From: Setoptus koraiensis
Lineage: Eukaryota; Arthropoda
Length of the DNA stretch: 64,000 nucleotides
Direction of reading: 5' to 3'
NCBI GenBank assembly: GCA_048013815.1
Contig: CM106585.1
Location: 6,014,001-6,078,000 of the forward strand
Position numbers and translations under genes: made by a program. Below, in pieces: positions 21,078 through 33,116 of the stretch. The notes below the pieces were generated by a model. It did not search any database. It had not been told where the DNA came from and saw only the letters and a list, made by a program, of their open reading frames with translations. Positions within the stretch are counted from its first letter, which is position 1. The number at the start of each line of letters is the position of its first letter.

Positions 21078-21261
21078 GCGCAGAGCGATATCGAGATAAG
21101 TCAATCTACACTGATGGATACTTGATTATGAGGCCACCTTGAACTGTGACTCTTTGGGAATTCCATCGGAATGGATAGGCGAGACACGAATTTATTCGGC
21201 ATTGAACGTTATCTACATGTTAATTCTTTGGCTTGTTTACGACTGAACACTGATCCTTTTA

Positions 21262-21276
21262 AATAAACTGAATAAA
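21262..21276 (+). terminator. Polyadenylation signals for the acyl-CoA synthetase
   Basis: Two AATAAA hexamers at 21262-21267 and 21271-21276, about 185-200 bp after the stop. Confidence 0.65.
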
Positions 21277-21644
21277 ATTTCAGAACAGAAACACTTGTAC
21301 GCTTGAGCCAGTCCTCAGACATGCTATTGCGACGTTCTTGTATTTATTAGCGACTGTTGGCGACCCTTGAAACGCCATTCAGCCTCAGATTTCCATTCGG
21401 ATTTTTTGTTTATCAATCGGGCAAATTGTGAGCGGCAGCGATGCGATATTGTGACGAATCGACGAGATCAGACTTTTGATTTTTCTCTACGATTCCAAAT
21501 ATTTTCACAACAAGCAGAATAAACAATATGCCGTGATCTCAGAGAGGACTGGCGAGCTGTCGTGATTGGCGGCTGTTCGAAGAAGAAATGACAAGACCAC
21601 TGGCTAACAATCTTGTAAGGCCGGGGAGGACGCAGCTCCGAATC

Positions 21645-21708
21645 GCCCTGATATCATCATAATATGATGTCATCATAATATGATATCATCATGATATGAT
21701 ATCAGGGC
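21645..21708. repeat. AT-rich inverted repeat of 64 bp
   Basis: The ends GCCCTGATATCAT and its reverse complement form 13-bp perfect terminal arms. The interior is built from repeated ATGATATCATCAT-like words that also pair. It lies about 140 bp downstream of the tRNA-Ser gene on that gene's strand. It could be a small hairpin element or slippage product. Confidence 0.75.
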
Positions 21709-21839
21709 TAGTTTTATAATAGAGCGTATTGACGATGGAGCGAAATGTGATTATCGGAGCCGCAATTATACGGGGCTGCTGGTGACAGGTGAATAGAGGT
21801 GATGCGATTCGGCCAGAGAATGGGTGTTACGTGGCCGAC

Positions 21840-21843
21840 AAAA
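21840..21843 (-). terminator. Pol III terminator of tRNA-Ser
   Basis: TTTT on the minus strand, 5 nt beyond the discriminator base, as expected for RNA polymerase III termination. Confidence 0.75.
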
Positions 21844-21848
21844 GTAAT

Positions 21849-21929
21849 CGATATCGGCAGGATTCGAACCTGCGCGGGCGAACCCATCAGGATAGCAGCC
21901 TGACGCCTTAACCACTCGGCCACGATATC
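21849..21929 (-). tRNA. tRNA-Ser (GCT anticodon)
   Basis: An 81-nt intronless type II tRNA. The 7-bp acceptor stem pairs GATATCG (21929-21923) with CGATATC (21856-21850), with discriminator G at 21849 as in serine tRNAs. The anticodon stem TCAGG/CCTGA closes loop CTGCTAT, giving anticodon GCT (21896-21894), which reads AGC and AGU. The variable arm is long with a GGG-TTCG-CCC stem. The T stem GCAGG/CCTGC closes TTCGAAT. Internal A box (TGGCCGAGTGG) and B box (GGTTCGAATCC) are intact. No CCA is encoded, as usual for eukaryotes. Confidence 0.96.
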
Positions 21930-24800
21930 CAATCCTTGAATTGGACGGCTTCATTCGGCAAGTGTAGCAAGTGGTTATTTTGGCAGTAAATCTCAGCCGT
22001 CTCGGCACACAGTATCATACTGTCAGTATGTGACACAATTAGCTGCTGTTGCGCCAACTGCAATAATTTTTAAACTGTATATTGCATGTTATTTGGTGAC
22101 ATAACGCACACACATACGAGCGCTCGCCGTGATTTTACTGGGCTTCGTCGTCGCGACAAACAGCGCACATTGCGTAATACTTTTGATGACGTGACGGCGG
22201 GCGTCTTGACAGCGTTTTGACAAACGTCAAAAGGTCGTTGTGAGTTGTGAGTCGCGAGTTGTCAGCTGTCAGCTGTCGGCTGTCGGGCCAGCGACTAAAA
22301 AACGGCCCACTCACCTGATGTGATGGTCGAGACGAGGCCCAGTCACCTGATGTGATGGTCGAGGCGAGGCCCGGTTGTCGGACATTGGACAGCGGCCAGC
22401 TAGAGTTTTAATTGTTTGCCATGCTCGCTCACGCGGCGGTTTGCGAGAGCAGGCCGACTGATTAATCATCAACAATCAGTGATCATCCATTTCGGGGCCT
22501 CACGAGCCTCTCCACTTCAGCCGTGATCCGGCGGATATGTGTGCCACAGTGCTGCAACGGGGCCAGACAGTGACAATCATTACGGCGAATAATTGTGGGC
22601 CCGAGTGGCGCCGCTAGGTGATAATCTGATATGATTATTTATCGTCGGGTCGCCTCTCTTATACCCCCCGCCCAATAACCGCTTAAATAAGCGTTGAAAA
22701 TCCCAACGATCCCACCGTTGCAAACGACAACACTGTGCGGGGGTGTGCGGCAACGTTTGGCCCGCTTGCGGATCATCAGCGCCAGCATTTAGTGACTCTG
22801 GCGCGTTGGCTTTGTGCGTGCGTCTGCACGCGTTGCCGGGGATATTTGATTAGAGGCCCCGTTAATACATTTTCGATGAATGCTTGCCGCGAGCTCCTCC
22901 ACGGCCCGCCGCGGACCGTTGCAGACTGTCGCCGACTATCGGTGACTGCCGCAGACTGTTGCGGGCCGTCGGGCCCCTCGGCGTGGCCTTGCATGCGAGT
23001 GTCACCGCCAACAAATTCATAAATCATCATCGCGCATAGTTCGCGCCGGCGATCATTTAAATGAGATTCCCGAGATGATTCGCCTGTGCACCAGCGCGGG
23101 CGCACTTGCTGCGGCGCGCGGCCCGTGCGCGGCCCCTTTGTCCGACGGGCCTGTGGCTCCAGCGGCACCACTGAGAACAGGGTTTTGAACAGTGTTCCGA
23201 GCGGCACTCCCGGCGGCGAGGGGATAAGTATTATTGGATGGTGGGCATAATGAAATTCATGCACCGTTCGTGGGCACCATTAAACGGGAGGGGGGGGGCA
23301 CAACAATGCCACCAGTCGCTGTTTACATAAATGAAAAGAACGGGATTAGCGCACGTACAGCGATCGACGTTCGGCGGGCCGGCGTTTGGCGCAGTCTGGC
23401 GCAGTTTGCCACATCCGAGCGGGCCCGTATTGAGGCACGTTCGCCACGTTTGCCACGTTCGTCGCGGGCTGACTGTGGGGCCGCGGTCGGGTGTGCGGCC
23501 GATAACAAGTGGGCCCGTCGGTTGGAGACCCGGGTGCGCGACAGCCAGAAAGCCACAGACTGCGCCTCGCTGAGACAGGGGGCGCTCCGGGGCGATGGTT
23601 TGCGGGGCGATCGGACGATCGGAGCGCGGGCCGACCGCCGCGACTGCAGCGTCGGCCCGCGGAGGCCCGACCGAGGCCTCTGAACTTGAGCGCGCCCGCT
23701 GAAGCGAGGCTTGCGCCACTAAAAAGACAGATCGCGCCGGGCGAGAGCTGGCGCCGCTGAAACATGCTATTATTACATAATAATAATGATAATCTTGATG
23801 GCGCAATGGCACGATTCTAGTTGAGCCGAGTGGGGCCGCCATGAGCAATGGCCGACACAGATATTAAGTATAAAGTGGCCCATCAGTCAATGTCAGACAT
23901 GTGTGCACAAATGGCGCGCCGGCCCAGCGCCAATTGGCCGAGCTCAGCCGGGGCGCCGGATATTTGTGTGCGATCCGAGCGCGATATGTGCCAGATATGT
24001 GTGCGCCGTCGTATATCTGGCCGGATAATATTTAATAATTCCGAAGTCGTCGCTGCATCGTCGCCGCTATTAGCGGGCGCCCCCAAACGCACAATCGCTT
24101 TCAATTGTTACCATTGCGACTGCCGTTTGAGCTGGATCATCTTTGGTCGCGCTCTTTGCTCACCATAACGGTCACAAATAGTGTCACACGTTGTAACGCG
24201 ACTCGGATACTGTGATTATGTAATATCAATCGCGCCAGTGGCGCCAGATAAGCGCCCAGTCGGACACTTGGCTGCCAGCATCAACTGGGCGAGCGTTCAT
24301 TTCGGGGCACGCAGTGCGCGCGTCGGACTTTGGGCCGACACTGCGAGTCTGGGGCGACACCGCGAGACAAACAAAACTGGGCGCAAAAAATGAGCTTTGT
24401 TTGTCGTTCTCGTCCGCGCCGAGGAGCGCGTGCCCGCGTTCGCACGTCCCCTTCGTGGCGGCGCCCCTTGCCACGCTCGTTGCGGCGCCCTGTGCTCGCT
24501 CCGAATTGTCGGAAAACCGCTCCGTTGGAAACTCGAGAATCTCGAGTCGAGATCGGCGCGGCTCCCGCGGACCGACCGCTCGCCACTCGCGTCGACCGCT
24601 CGACCGAGCGCCGGCCCGACCGACAACTGCGAGCCGCGGCCATGATCGATGCGCCCCTTCGGGCCCAGCCGGGCAAGCCGTGCGAACGTGCACCACTTAG
24701 CGCGGCTTTGTTTGCGCTGGGCCGACTCTCGCTCCGACGCCGCGCCCAAGCCGCTCCGCCTGCGCAAACAAGGCGCTCAAATTTGAGCTGGCACCGCCGG

Positions 24801-24848
24801 CCCAATGACATGGGCCCAATGACGTGGGCCCAATGACGTGGGCCCAAT
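24801..24848 (+). repeat. 14-bp minisatellite, 3.4 copies
   Basis: CCCAATGACGTGGG units. Each junction creates the palindrome TGGGCCCA. Confidence 0.85.
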
Positions 24849-25267
24849 GGGGCAATCGAAGAGAAAATAGATTTAAATTGACTGAAATTTACATTGATCC
24901 ATCTTTTTCGGTCGGCCGCTCGAGCGCAAGTGTGCAGAGTTGTTCACAAGTTTGTCACTCTTGGAGTTTCTCAGTCGTCGCGCCTGAGCAATCTCGTGGC
25001 GAAGCGATCTCGTGGCGAAACGAGCTCGCGCCAGAGCGATCTCGTGGCAAAACGATCTCGTGCCAGAGCGCGAGACGCTCGCCAGGAGCGGACGAGGCTC
25101 GGCCCCACGAACTGTCAGCCTGATAGCCGAACCAAGCCAACGAATCCACCAACTAGACGTGTTTGAGCGTCGTCACCGCCAGGGCGCAGCGACGCCGATG
25201 AATACATATTTGTGCGATATTTATCATATCTATCACACATTCAATATACAACAATGTACATAATGAC

Positions 25268-25330
25268 GTTCAATAAATAATAATGTTCAATAAATAATAA
25301 TGTTCAATGTGTAATAATGTTCAATATGTG
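25268..25330 (+). repeat. 17-bp AT-rich minisatellite, about 3.7 copies
   Basis: GTTCAATAAATAATAAT units, the first two identical. Contains repeated AATAAA on the plus strand with no upstream gene. Confidence 0.9.
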
Positions 25331-26275
25331 ATAGCAAACTTTGCTAAGCAAAGGCCGAGAGAATCGGGCGGCGATGACTGGCCGGTTTGTTGGCCGGAGC
25401 GCCCCTAGAGGGCGACCTCTGGCTGGCATGGTGATCGGGTGCGATTTAATCAGTTTTTGATGAGAATCGGCCGAATTAGAGAAAAATGAGCCGGGCGAAA
25501 AGTACGAGAATTGAATTGATGCGATTCGAAGCAAGCAACACAAATGAGAGCTGCCATTGGCGCTCATTATGCAATTGTTGTTCTCGATTAGGCTGCCATT
25601 TGCGTGCCGGCCAGACAATGCCGGTGTTTTGATTAGCGGTTCGCTGGCCACTGCGGCGCTTGTGCGGCAGCCGGACTGCGGCGGGCAACGGCGGACAGCG
25701 GCGGATAACGGCGGATAACGGCGCTCGGCTGAGCCCACCGACCCGCCATGAGTTATCCGTTGTGAGTTACCCGCCATGAGGTGTCCGCTGTGAGTTACCC
25801 GTTACGAGCTGTGAGTTGGCCGATGTGAGTCGCGAGTTGTGCGGCACAACGGCGGCCCGCCACCGACGGGCCGTCGATCAAGGTTGACCCGGCAGCGGGC
25901 CGAAACAAGCTTGAAACAAGACTGAAACAGGAGAATCAATTTCGTGTCTAGAGGCAATTAGCAAACAGTTGTTAGTTGTTGTATTTACAGCAGCGCACTG
26001 GCGCGATATTAGCATGTTGCCCGGCAATTAGGCGGCCGTGGGCGCCTCGGGTGGCTGCGTCGGGCTGCGTCGGGCTACGTCGGGCATCGGGCGGCACCGG
26101 CGGCATCGGGCGCCCTAATGAGCACCCACATGGCGAGTTGATGATGATCAACACGCCGATAAACAGTCGCAAGTTGCCGCTGCGGCCCGTATAATACCGA
26201 CCGTAATCTATTGCGGCGCGATGGCGCAGATTAGCGGCAGATTAGGGCGAAACAGATTACACAATTGTGATGCCC

Positions 26276-26335
26276 TGATACACATTGTGCTGATACACAT
26301 TGTGCTGATACACATTGTGCTGATACACATTGTGC
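26276..26335 (+). repeat. 15-bp minisatellite, 4 perfect copies
   Basis: Four identical copies of TGATACACATTGTGC. The lack of divergence suggests a recent expansion. Confidence 0.95.
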
Positions 26336-26976
26336 GGCTCAAATAACTTTTCAATAATTGTTCTCGGCCACTCATGACTCGCAACGTGATTGTGCGTGCC
26401 AGTGGGTGAGTTATTATTATTCATTTTTCACTCTGTTTGCCCGGCGCTCGCACTCTCGAAATGCCCTCAAATTTGAGACTCAAATGCCTGTCGCACGCAG
26501 GGCGCCCAGTGCCATCGCATCAAATATCCGCCATCCCATATCGAATGGCGCCCACACCGCATGCCCGAGTACCGTTATTATGCCGTCGCGATACCGTTAT
26601 AATTTGCCTAGTGTGTGCCAAGCGTCAGGCGCGATGCAAAAGTTGATTACATCACCGTGATGCGACGGCAATGACGCATAATGTGTTTGGCACCTACTGT
26701 TTGTAAAATAATGTAAAGTGACCCGAGGCTGCCCAATGCAACATACGAAATGTAATACAAATGTAATACAAATGTAACACAAATGTGATGCAATATGCAC
26801 ACCGGCGCGCATATTGCATCATATTGCATCATATTGCACTGTTGTTGGCTGTAACCATAGGCTGGCTTGTAACCTGCCTGTGGGCCAATCACTGGTCACC
26901 GGCAGCTAACACAAGACAACATGAGCATTGCGTAATAGCAATAATAATTTGCATAATACGCACGTGTTGCCCTACT

Positions 26977-27049
26977 GACTCATTAGTAATGAGCCGGCAC
27001 ATTCTTCAATGAGCTCGGCTCATTACTAACGAGTCATTACTAATGACTC
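26977..27049. repeat. Nested inverted repeats, possible hairpin RNA
   Basis: Arms 26977-26996 and 27016-27035 pair over 20 bp with one mismatch around a 19-nt loop. The right arm overlaps a second perfect palindrome, GAGTCATTA-C-TAATGACTC, at 27031-27049. The first hairpin is about the size of a microRNA precursor but has no bulges and an open loop. No expression evidence. Confidence 0.7.
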
Positions 27050-27179
27050 ACTGGGGCTCGACTGTCACTCGCTCTGCCAGCTGATCGGTGGCTTGTCAGT
27101 GCGATGGAACGTGCAGTCAGCTGATCGCGCTTTGGCACCTGTCAGTGTGCTGTCTGCGTCAGCTGACGGCAAGCTTGTC

Positions 27180-27310
27180 AGCTGATTGTCGGCCGATTGT
27201 CAGCTGATTGTCAGGGCGGCCAGATTGTGGGCCGGTCGTCGGCTGATTGTCGGCTGGTTGTCGGCTGATTGTCGGCTGGTTGTCGGCTGATTGTGGGCCG
27301 GTTGTCGGGG
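27180..27310 (+). repeat. Degenerate 11/22-bp array
   Basis: Alternating TCGGCTGATTG and TCGGCTGGTTG units with AT-to-GG differences, about ten in all, some degraded. Confidence 0.75.
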
Positions 27311-27565
27311 TGGCCGGCGGCGTGTTGACGCGGACGGGTTTGGTGATTTGTATGTGGCCAATGCCAACAAATGTTGCTGTAAATTGTCAATTTTGGCCAC
27401 AGCACCGACGGCGGCCGTCATTGGCAAAACAACAAGTGGTCAGTTGAGCCAAGTAACATGCGCAAGACTGCGAGTTAACGACGCACAAACAACGATAACG
27501 ATAATAATAAAACAATGATGAATTATGAGCATTATCGCAAACAATGGATCGCTCTATCAATCTGG

Positions 27566-27635
27566 CCATTCTCTCTGGGCCATTCTCTCTGGGCCATTCT
27601 CTCGGGGCCATTCTCTCTGGGCCATTCTCTCTGGG
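27566..27635 (+). repeat. 14-bp minisatellite, 5 copies
   Basis: Five copies of CCATTCTCTCTGGG, with one change in the third. Confidence 0.92.
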
Positions 27636-28508
27636 CAATCTGTCGGAATTCGGCCAGTGCATCGCCAGAGCCAAACTCCGACTGATGGTGTGTACAGATC
27701 GGCGAGCATCGAGGGGCCACACAACACTAAATGGCACTAGATGGCGAACAATTAAATTTTGAATTCGCAACTTGAACCGCACTGGTTCAAGTTGAACGTT
27801 GCGCCGGCCACATGATACTATGACTTATGTCTGACAGTCACATGATGATTGTCAGCCAGCCACAAACAGCGATTGTTTGCTCGCTCGCGGCCACTCAAAA
27901 CATCAGGTCCACTGGTCAGTTTGATGGCCGAGGCCATAGTGCTCCAGTTGCTCAGCTCAATTGTTGCTCTCGATTGCTCTCAATGGCGCTCGAATGTTTG
28001 CTTGTTTGCGCGTCGCTCGCAACGCTTAAAACTTTACGTTTTATACTTTTAGCTGGCACGTCGTCGGAACGCCAAAACTCTCAAGTCGGCCGGCCGTCTC
28101 AACTTGACACTCTCAAGCAACGATCGCCAGTCGACTCTCGAGCCGCGCAACTCGATACAACCGAGACACAACTCGCATTTGACGACCGAGTGGCCTCGCC
28201 ACAAAAAGTGCGCGCTGCCCCACTGGAGTGGGGCGTCTCAGTCGGGCTTCGCGCGGCTCGTCCCGACCTTTCCCGAACTCATAATACGGCCACAATGCCA
28301 GCCGGCGAATAAGTATCGCCTGCGAAGGTCATTGCGGCATGAAATGGCGCAACGATACGCAACATTACGCAACAATAATTTGCATACGTGCACGGTAAGA
28401 CGGCGAGTCCTTGAGCCGCTCAACTTGAGCGCTGAGACTCGCAACTTGCGAGCGCCGCGACCCGCAACTTGCGAGCGTCGCAAACAATCGGCTTGCCGCC
28501 GTAAAAAT

Positions 28509-28601
28509 GCCGCCGCTGGTTAATGTGCGCCGGGCCGCTGCTGGTCGATGTGCGGGCCGCTGCTGGGCACGCCGGCCCGCCGCACATTAACCAGCGCCGG
28601 C
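28509..28601. repeat. Long GC-rich inverted repeat (28-bp arms)
   Basis: Arms 28509-28536 and 28574-28601 are reverse complements with two mismatches, separated by a 37-bp loop that carries a repeated GCCGCTGCTGG word. It would form a stable foldback as RNA or single-stranded DNA. No gene is associated. Confidence 0.8.
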
Positions 28602-29102
28602 CCGCCCGCTTGTCACCGGATAAAAATAAAACCGACAATGAATTCGTCGCGTCTCTCGGGCTCTGGTCGCTCTGTGTCCAGCAGCCAGTTCGAGTGGCCA
28701 GTTCGAATGTTCGGTTCGAATGTGCGGTTCGAATGGCCGGTCGTGGCGCATTAATTGAGTGATGATGCAATAAGCGAGGCCGAGGTATGCGTTACCTGGG
28801 CAGGCCGACGGCGCTCAGAGATGCGCTCACGGCGGCTAATGTCATGACAGGCGACGCGGCGCGCCGACATTGTGAGCTGAACTTGACAGTCAACTGGACA
28901 CACTCACTCGCGCCGAGCTGGCCAGCCGACATGACGCAACATTGGGCAACATTGCGCAACATTATGCAGCATTGCGCAACATTATGCAGCAGTATCAGTG
29001 TATCGCTGGCCAGCTTGTTTGCGCCGGATGCAGCTCGCCAGCGAGCGAGCTCACCTGTGAGCTGGCCGGACTGCGATTTCGGGCGCACAATCTGACAACT
29101 GC

Positions 29103-29150
29103 GAGCACAATTGTGCTCAAATTCGGACACAACTGAGCACAATTGTGCTC
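29103..29150. repeat. Two identical 16-bp palindromes
   Basis: GAGCACAATTGTGCTC occurs at 29103-29118 and again at 29135-29150, a spacing of 32 bp. A related TCGGACACAAC follows each copy, so the unit is an imperfect 32-bp tandem repeat centred on a palindrome. Confidence 0.85.
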
Positions 29151-29654
29151 CAACTCGGACACAACGTGAGCGTTGTCCAGCTGAGCGGCGTAAAAAGCGT
29201 GGCCAAGATCGGCCAACTTCATGCTTGTCCGCGACTTGCGTCCAAAACAAACCAAAACAATATTTGCGCCCGATGGCGCGCTTACGTAACACCGGGCCTT
29301 TTGATGACTCAACTGCGATGGTGCAGCGAGCGACGGTGCGATGGTGCAGCGAGCGATGATGCGATGGTGCAATTGTGCGAGACGGGAGACGGGAGAGCGC
29401 GCCGGAAAATATGCACTCGACAGCAACATGCAAACAATAATGGCTGGCGCAAACAAAGATGTAAACACTACCTGTGGATTTAACGATTGTTTGCAATGGT
29501 CTCGTTTGCGACGCTCGTCGCATTTGCGAAGCTCGACCGGGCGCCGGCCCGACAACAATGCCGCGCCCGTCGCCGCAACATATTGTGTCATCGGGCCGGC
29601 CTGTTTCGACAAGCCGCGCCGGACCTCATAAAGTTGTGCGCGCCGCGCACCAGT

Positions 29655-29715
29655 GTGAGCCAGTTGTGAGCCAGTTGTGAGCCAGTTGTGAGCCAGTTGT
29701 GAGCCAGTTGTGAGC
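29655..29715 (+). repeat. 11-bp minisatellite, 5.5 copies
   Basis: GTGAGCCAGTT repeated without visible change. Confidence 0.93.
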
Positions 29716-31488
29716 GGGACCCGGCTAATGGAACTAATCGACTTTCGGCCGCCCGGTGCCGGCCGCCCGATGCCGGCCGCTCGGGGCTCGAGCGAGCGGG
29801 CGCAACAGCGAGCGGCGCACACCAGCGCCAAGCCGGCCGTTTTATGGACTTTTAAGCACTTTTATTTTATTATTATATTCCGACCACTTGAGGGCATATG
29901 TGCTCTCGTTGTCCATTTGCGGCCACTTGTTGTCGCCGTCGCTGTTGCATCGCGGTTGTCGCTGCTGTTGTTGGCGTCGTGGTTGCTGTTGTTGCTGTTG
30001 TTGGCGTCGTGGTTGCTGCTGTTGCCGTTGCTGCTGTTGGCTCGGTTGCTGCCGGTGACTTGGGAGCTTCCAAGGAGAAACAGGACATAAAATGCAAAAT
30101 AATTAAATTGCGAGCCAAATCAACAAATAAAAGATTAGATAATAATGAGACGGCCGATCAGCGCGATAGTTTTTATGGCCGACGGGCCATTCCACTTACC
30201 CGGCTCAGCGGCGCACTAGCGACGCCCGGCAGCCAACTGAACGCACAAAATTTGAGGCTTACACAACGCACAATCGTTCGGGGCCCCGGCCGTCGGAGCG
30301 CGGGGGCCAGTATCCTTTAAGTCGCGTGATACGAGTCGTGTGAGCAGTGCAATTTGCAATTTGCAACTTTCAAACTGAGCAAGCCCAACAGCAAATACCC
30401 CGAAACCGGCAGACGCGTCCCCGAAAGAAAATCTCCGCTGAGTCGCAAGTGGCGACCGACTCTGGCCGCTTGAGTGGCCAGAGTCGACCGAGTCACGCGA
30501 ACCAACTGAGTCGGCCAAGTCACTCGAGCCACGAGAGTCGACAGAGTCACCGGAGCAGACAGTCACGCGGGTCGCTTGAGTCCGGCGCCGGCCGCGCTGA
30601 GTCGGACGCGGCACACCGACCCGCAGCCGCGAGTCACGGGTCGCTCAAGCGACTTGAGTCAAGTCAGCGGTCAGCTCGAGCGCCCGACTCAAGGCGCTCG
30701 AGTCGCGCCGGCACCGGACTCAAGGTGAGTTGAGTCGAGCGCCGCAGCGGCGAAAGTGAACTAATTAGCAGCAACTCATATTCACATTTATAATCTGACA
30801 ATGGTCTGACAATGGGCGACGACAGCCGCCATTCAAAGCGAAAGTGGCTCGCCTTTGTTTGGCACACAACGCAAACATCGCCAGAATCTTGTAAAGAATC
30901 TGAGAATCTTAAGAGTTGCGCAAGTGCACAAGTCCAACAACCTGTAAATGGACGAGACGTGAAGTTGTCATAAATAGACGTTGCGCCGTTGTTTGTGTCT
31001 CGTGATTAATCATCGACATCCCAGGCCGCGGCGTCGCATTTTCCGCTCCAAATTCGAGCTTCGAATCGAGCGAACCGAGCGAGAGAATTGAGAGAATTGG
31101 GAGAATTGAGAGCGGCCGTCGGAGTCCGTTCGGGCCGGCGCAACAATGGGGCGCCGATTGGATTCTGTGCAGAATTCTCGCCAATCTTCAATCGAGCGGC
31201 ATTGTATGGAAATGACGCTGTTGCTGTCGGGCCGGCGAGTTGGGTGCGCATACTATTTTATCATTACTGTTATTATTGTTTTCGCGCTCTCATTGTCCGC
31301 GCCGTCTAACCACTAAATCAGTTTCCAGTGGCCGCTAATTGATTCGACACTTTCACTGTTGTGTCGTCGCTGTCCGCGCTGAATCGTCCAGAGTGTGCCA
31401 AATCAAAGCCGCGAGTGGCCACTCCAGACTTTGATCGATCTAGTCGCCGTTGGACGCAAATTTGGCCCATTCGAAATTGCACCAATTT

Positions 31489-31548
31489 GCAGCTCCGAAC
31501 GCAGCTCCGAACGCAGCTCCGAACGCAGCTCCGAACGCAGCTCCGAAT
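31489..31548 (+). repeat. 12-bp minisatellite, 5 copies
   Basis: GCAGCTCCGAAC repeated five times, with one change in the last unit. Being a multiple of three, it gives Ser-Glu-Arg repeats in overlapping frames that should not be read as protein evidence. Confidence 0.93.
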
Positions 31549-31743
31549 GGGACGTTCGGCGGCAAGCTCGCCGTCGGACGGCCAGCAATGCCGGCCGACA
31601 ATCGATGAAACCAACGGAATCCGTTGCTCACACGACACACACACACACTTTTTTTGCCATTGTTGCGTTCCGTTGTGCTCCAATTATCCAATGGCGTGTA
31701 TCGGCGTTCTTTCAATTTCCGCTGGCCCGTTCGATTGGTCGGC

Positions 31744-31811
31744 GGCGCAGCAATTGCGATTCGGCGGCGCAACAATTGCGATTCGGCGGCGCGACGATTG
31801 CGATTCGGAGG
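31744..31811 (+). repeat. 22-bp minisatellite, 3 copies
   Basis: Three units containing CAATTGCGATTCGGCGGCGC with drift in the first positions. Confidence 0.85.
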
Positions 31812-32940
31812 CGAGCCGCTCTCGTTGCTGTTCGTTCATTGCCTTCGTGTATCGCGCTCCATCGTTTATCTGTGCGCCGGTATCTCGCATGGAGAGAGCG
31901 GCGCAAAGTTTCTTCTTATCCGGCCAACTGCGAGCCATTTGCGAGCGGCACAAAGAACGCGATGAGTCGAAGAATCGAACGCCGAAAGAATCGGTCGCTG
32001 AAAGAATCGAACGCTCAAAGAATTGCACGCCGGAGAGATCGCGCGCACTGAAAGAATCGTCGATTGTTGGCAAGGTTGGCGCGCCAACAATCGACCATTC
32101 GGCGCTGAAATCGGTGATATTCTATCGCTCGATCACTTCGGCGCCATTCTATCATTGTTCGCCTGGTGCCGTCCGCTCAGTCGGGCTTGCTGCGCCGGCA
32201 AGCTCGTTGCGGCCGGCTGGCCACACGGCCGCCAATTCAGCGTTGATTAAACAGAATGGAAAAAGTTGAATTGAGCGACTGCAAAGTTCATTCGTCTGTT
32301 TGTGTTGCACTGGCCACTTGTTGCGGCTCACACAATGTGACGGCGACGCTCGCCGAGCACCAAGCCGGCGCCGGACAGAGCGACACCGAGAAGCGAGCGA
32401 CTGGAGCGAAAGAAGCGCCGCGACCGAAAGAAGCGGCGAGTGCGAAAGAAGCGACGAGAGCGAAAGAAGCGACGAGAGCGAGAAGCCGGCACAAGCTCGC
32501 CAGAGAAGGAGAACAAGTGGCTTAAAAAATCCAAAATGAGAATCAAGGTGTGTGATAATTGATTGACTCACACACACACACACACACACAGCTATTGAGG
32601 TCACGATATCGGCCGGCTCGCTGCGTATCATTGCTGCGCTGGCCAACAAAGATTGTCAATTAGTGGGCGAGTTTGTCCGCTTTTGCGCAAGTCAACAACG
32701 GCAACAGCGACAGCAACAACAACAACAACAGCGACAGCAACAACGGCCGACGCATCGACAATTGTTGTTGCGCAACACACTCGATCACGCGTACAAGGTG
32801 AGCGGTGCCCGTGAGAGAATCGGATGTATAAATATACCAGATATTCCAGATACTACACATACCATCGAGCATGTTGTTGTTGTCGTTGTTGCCGTTGTCG
32901 TTGTTGCCGTTGTTGCCGTTGTTGTTGTTGGCCAGGCGGC

Positions 32941-33010
32941 CACTCTCACCTGTGCTCACCTGTGCTGACCGGCGCTCACCGGCGCTCACCGGCGCTCACC
33001 GGCGCTCACC
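32941..33010 (+). repeat. 10-bp array, 7 units
   Basis: Two CTCACCTGTG-type units pass into GGCGCTCACC units in the same 10-bp register. Confidence 0.85.
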
Positions 33011-33116
33011 CGCGCCGCCTGTGCCGAAACGAGCCGGCCGGCGCTGATTTATTGGGCTGCCAATGGCGAGAGCAGCTAATGACCAACAATCAATTAGCCG
33101 CGCCGTCGCATATCGG

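Noticed and set aside
24226-24847. Overlapping frames of 130-190 codons on both strands
   Set aside because: They are Arg/Ala/Ser-rich, mirror each other in all frames, lack any motif and follow from GC-rich sequence with few stops.
28700-28745. GGTTCGAATG words resembling tRNA B boxes
   Set aside because: They are units of a local tandem repeat with no A box or acceptor stem. The only supported tRNA is at 21849-21929.
28995-29831. A 278-codon minus-strand frame and a 243-codon neighbour
   Set aside because: They cross several tandem repeats, have no domain or signal peptide, and overlapping opposite-strand frames are equally long.
31361-32269. A 302-codon plus-strand frame
   Set aside because: It runs through 12-bp and 22-bp arrays that keep many frames open. 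The composition changes with each array and no family is recognised.
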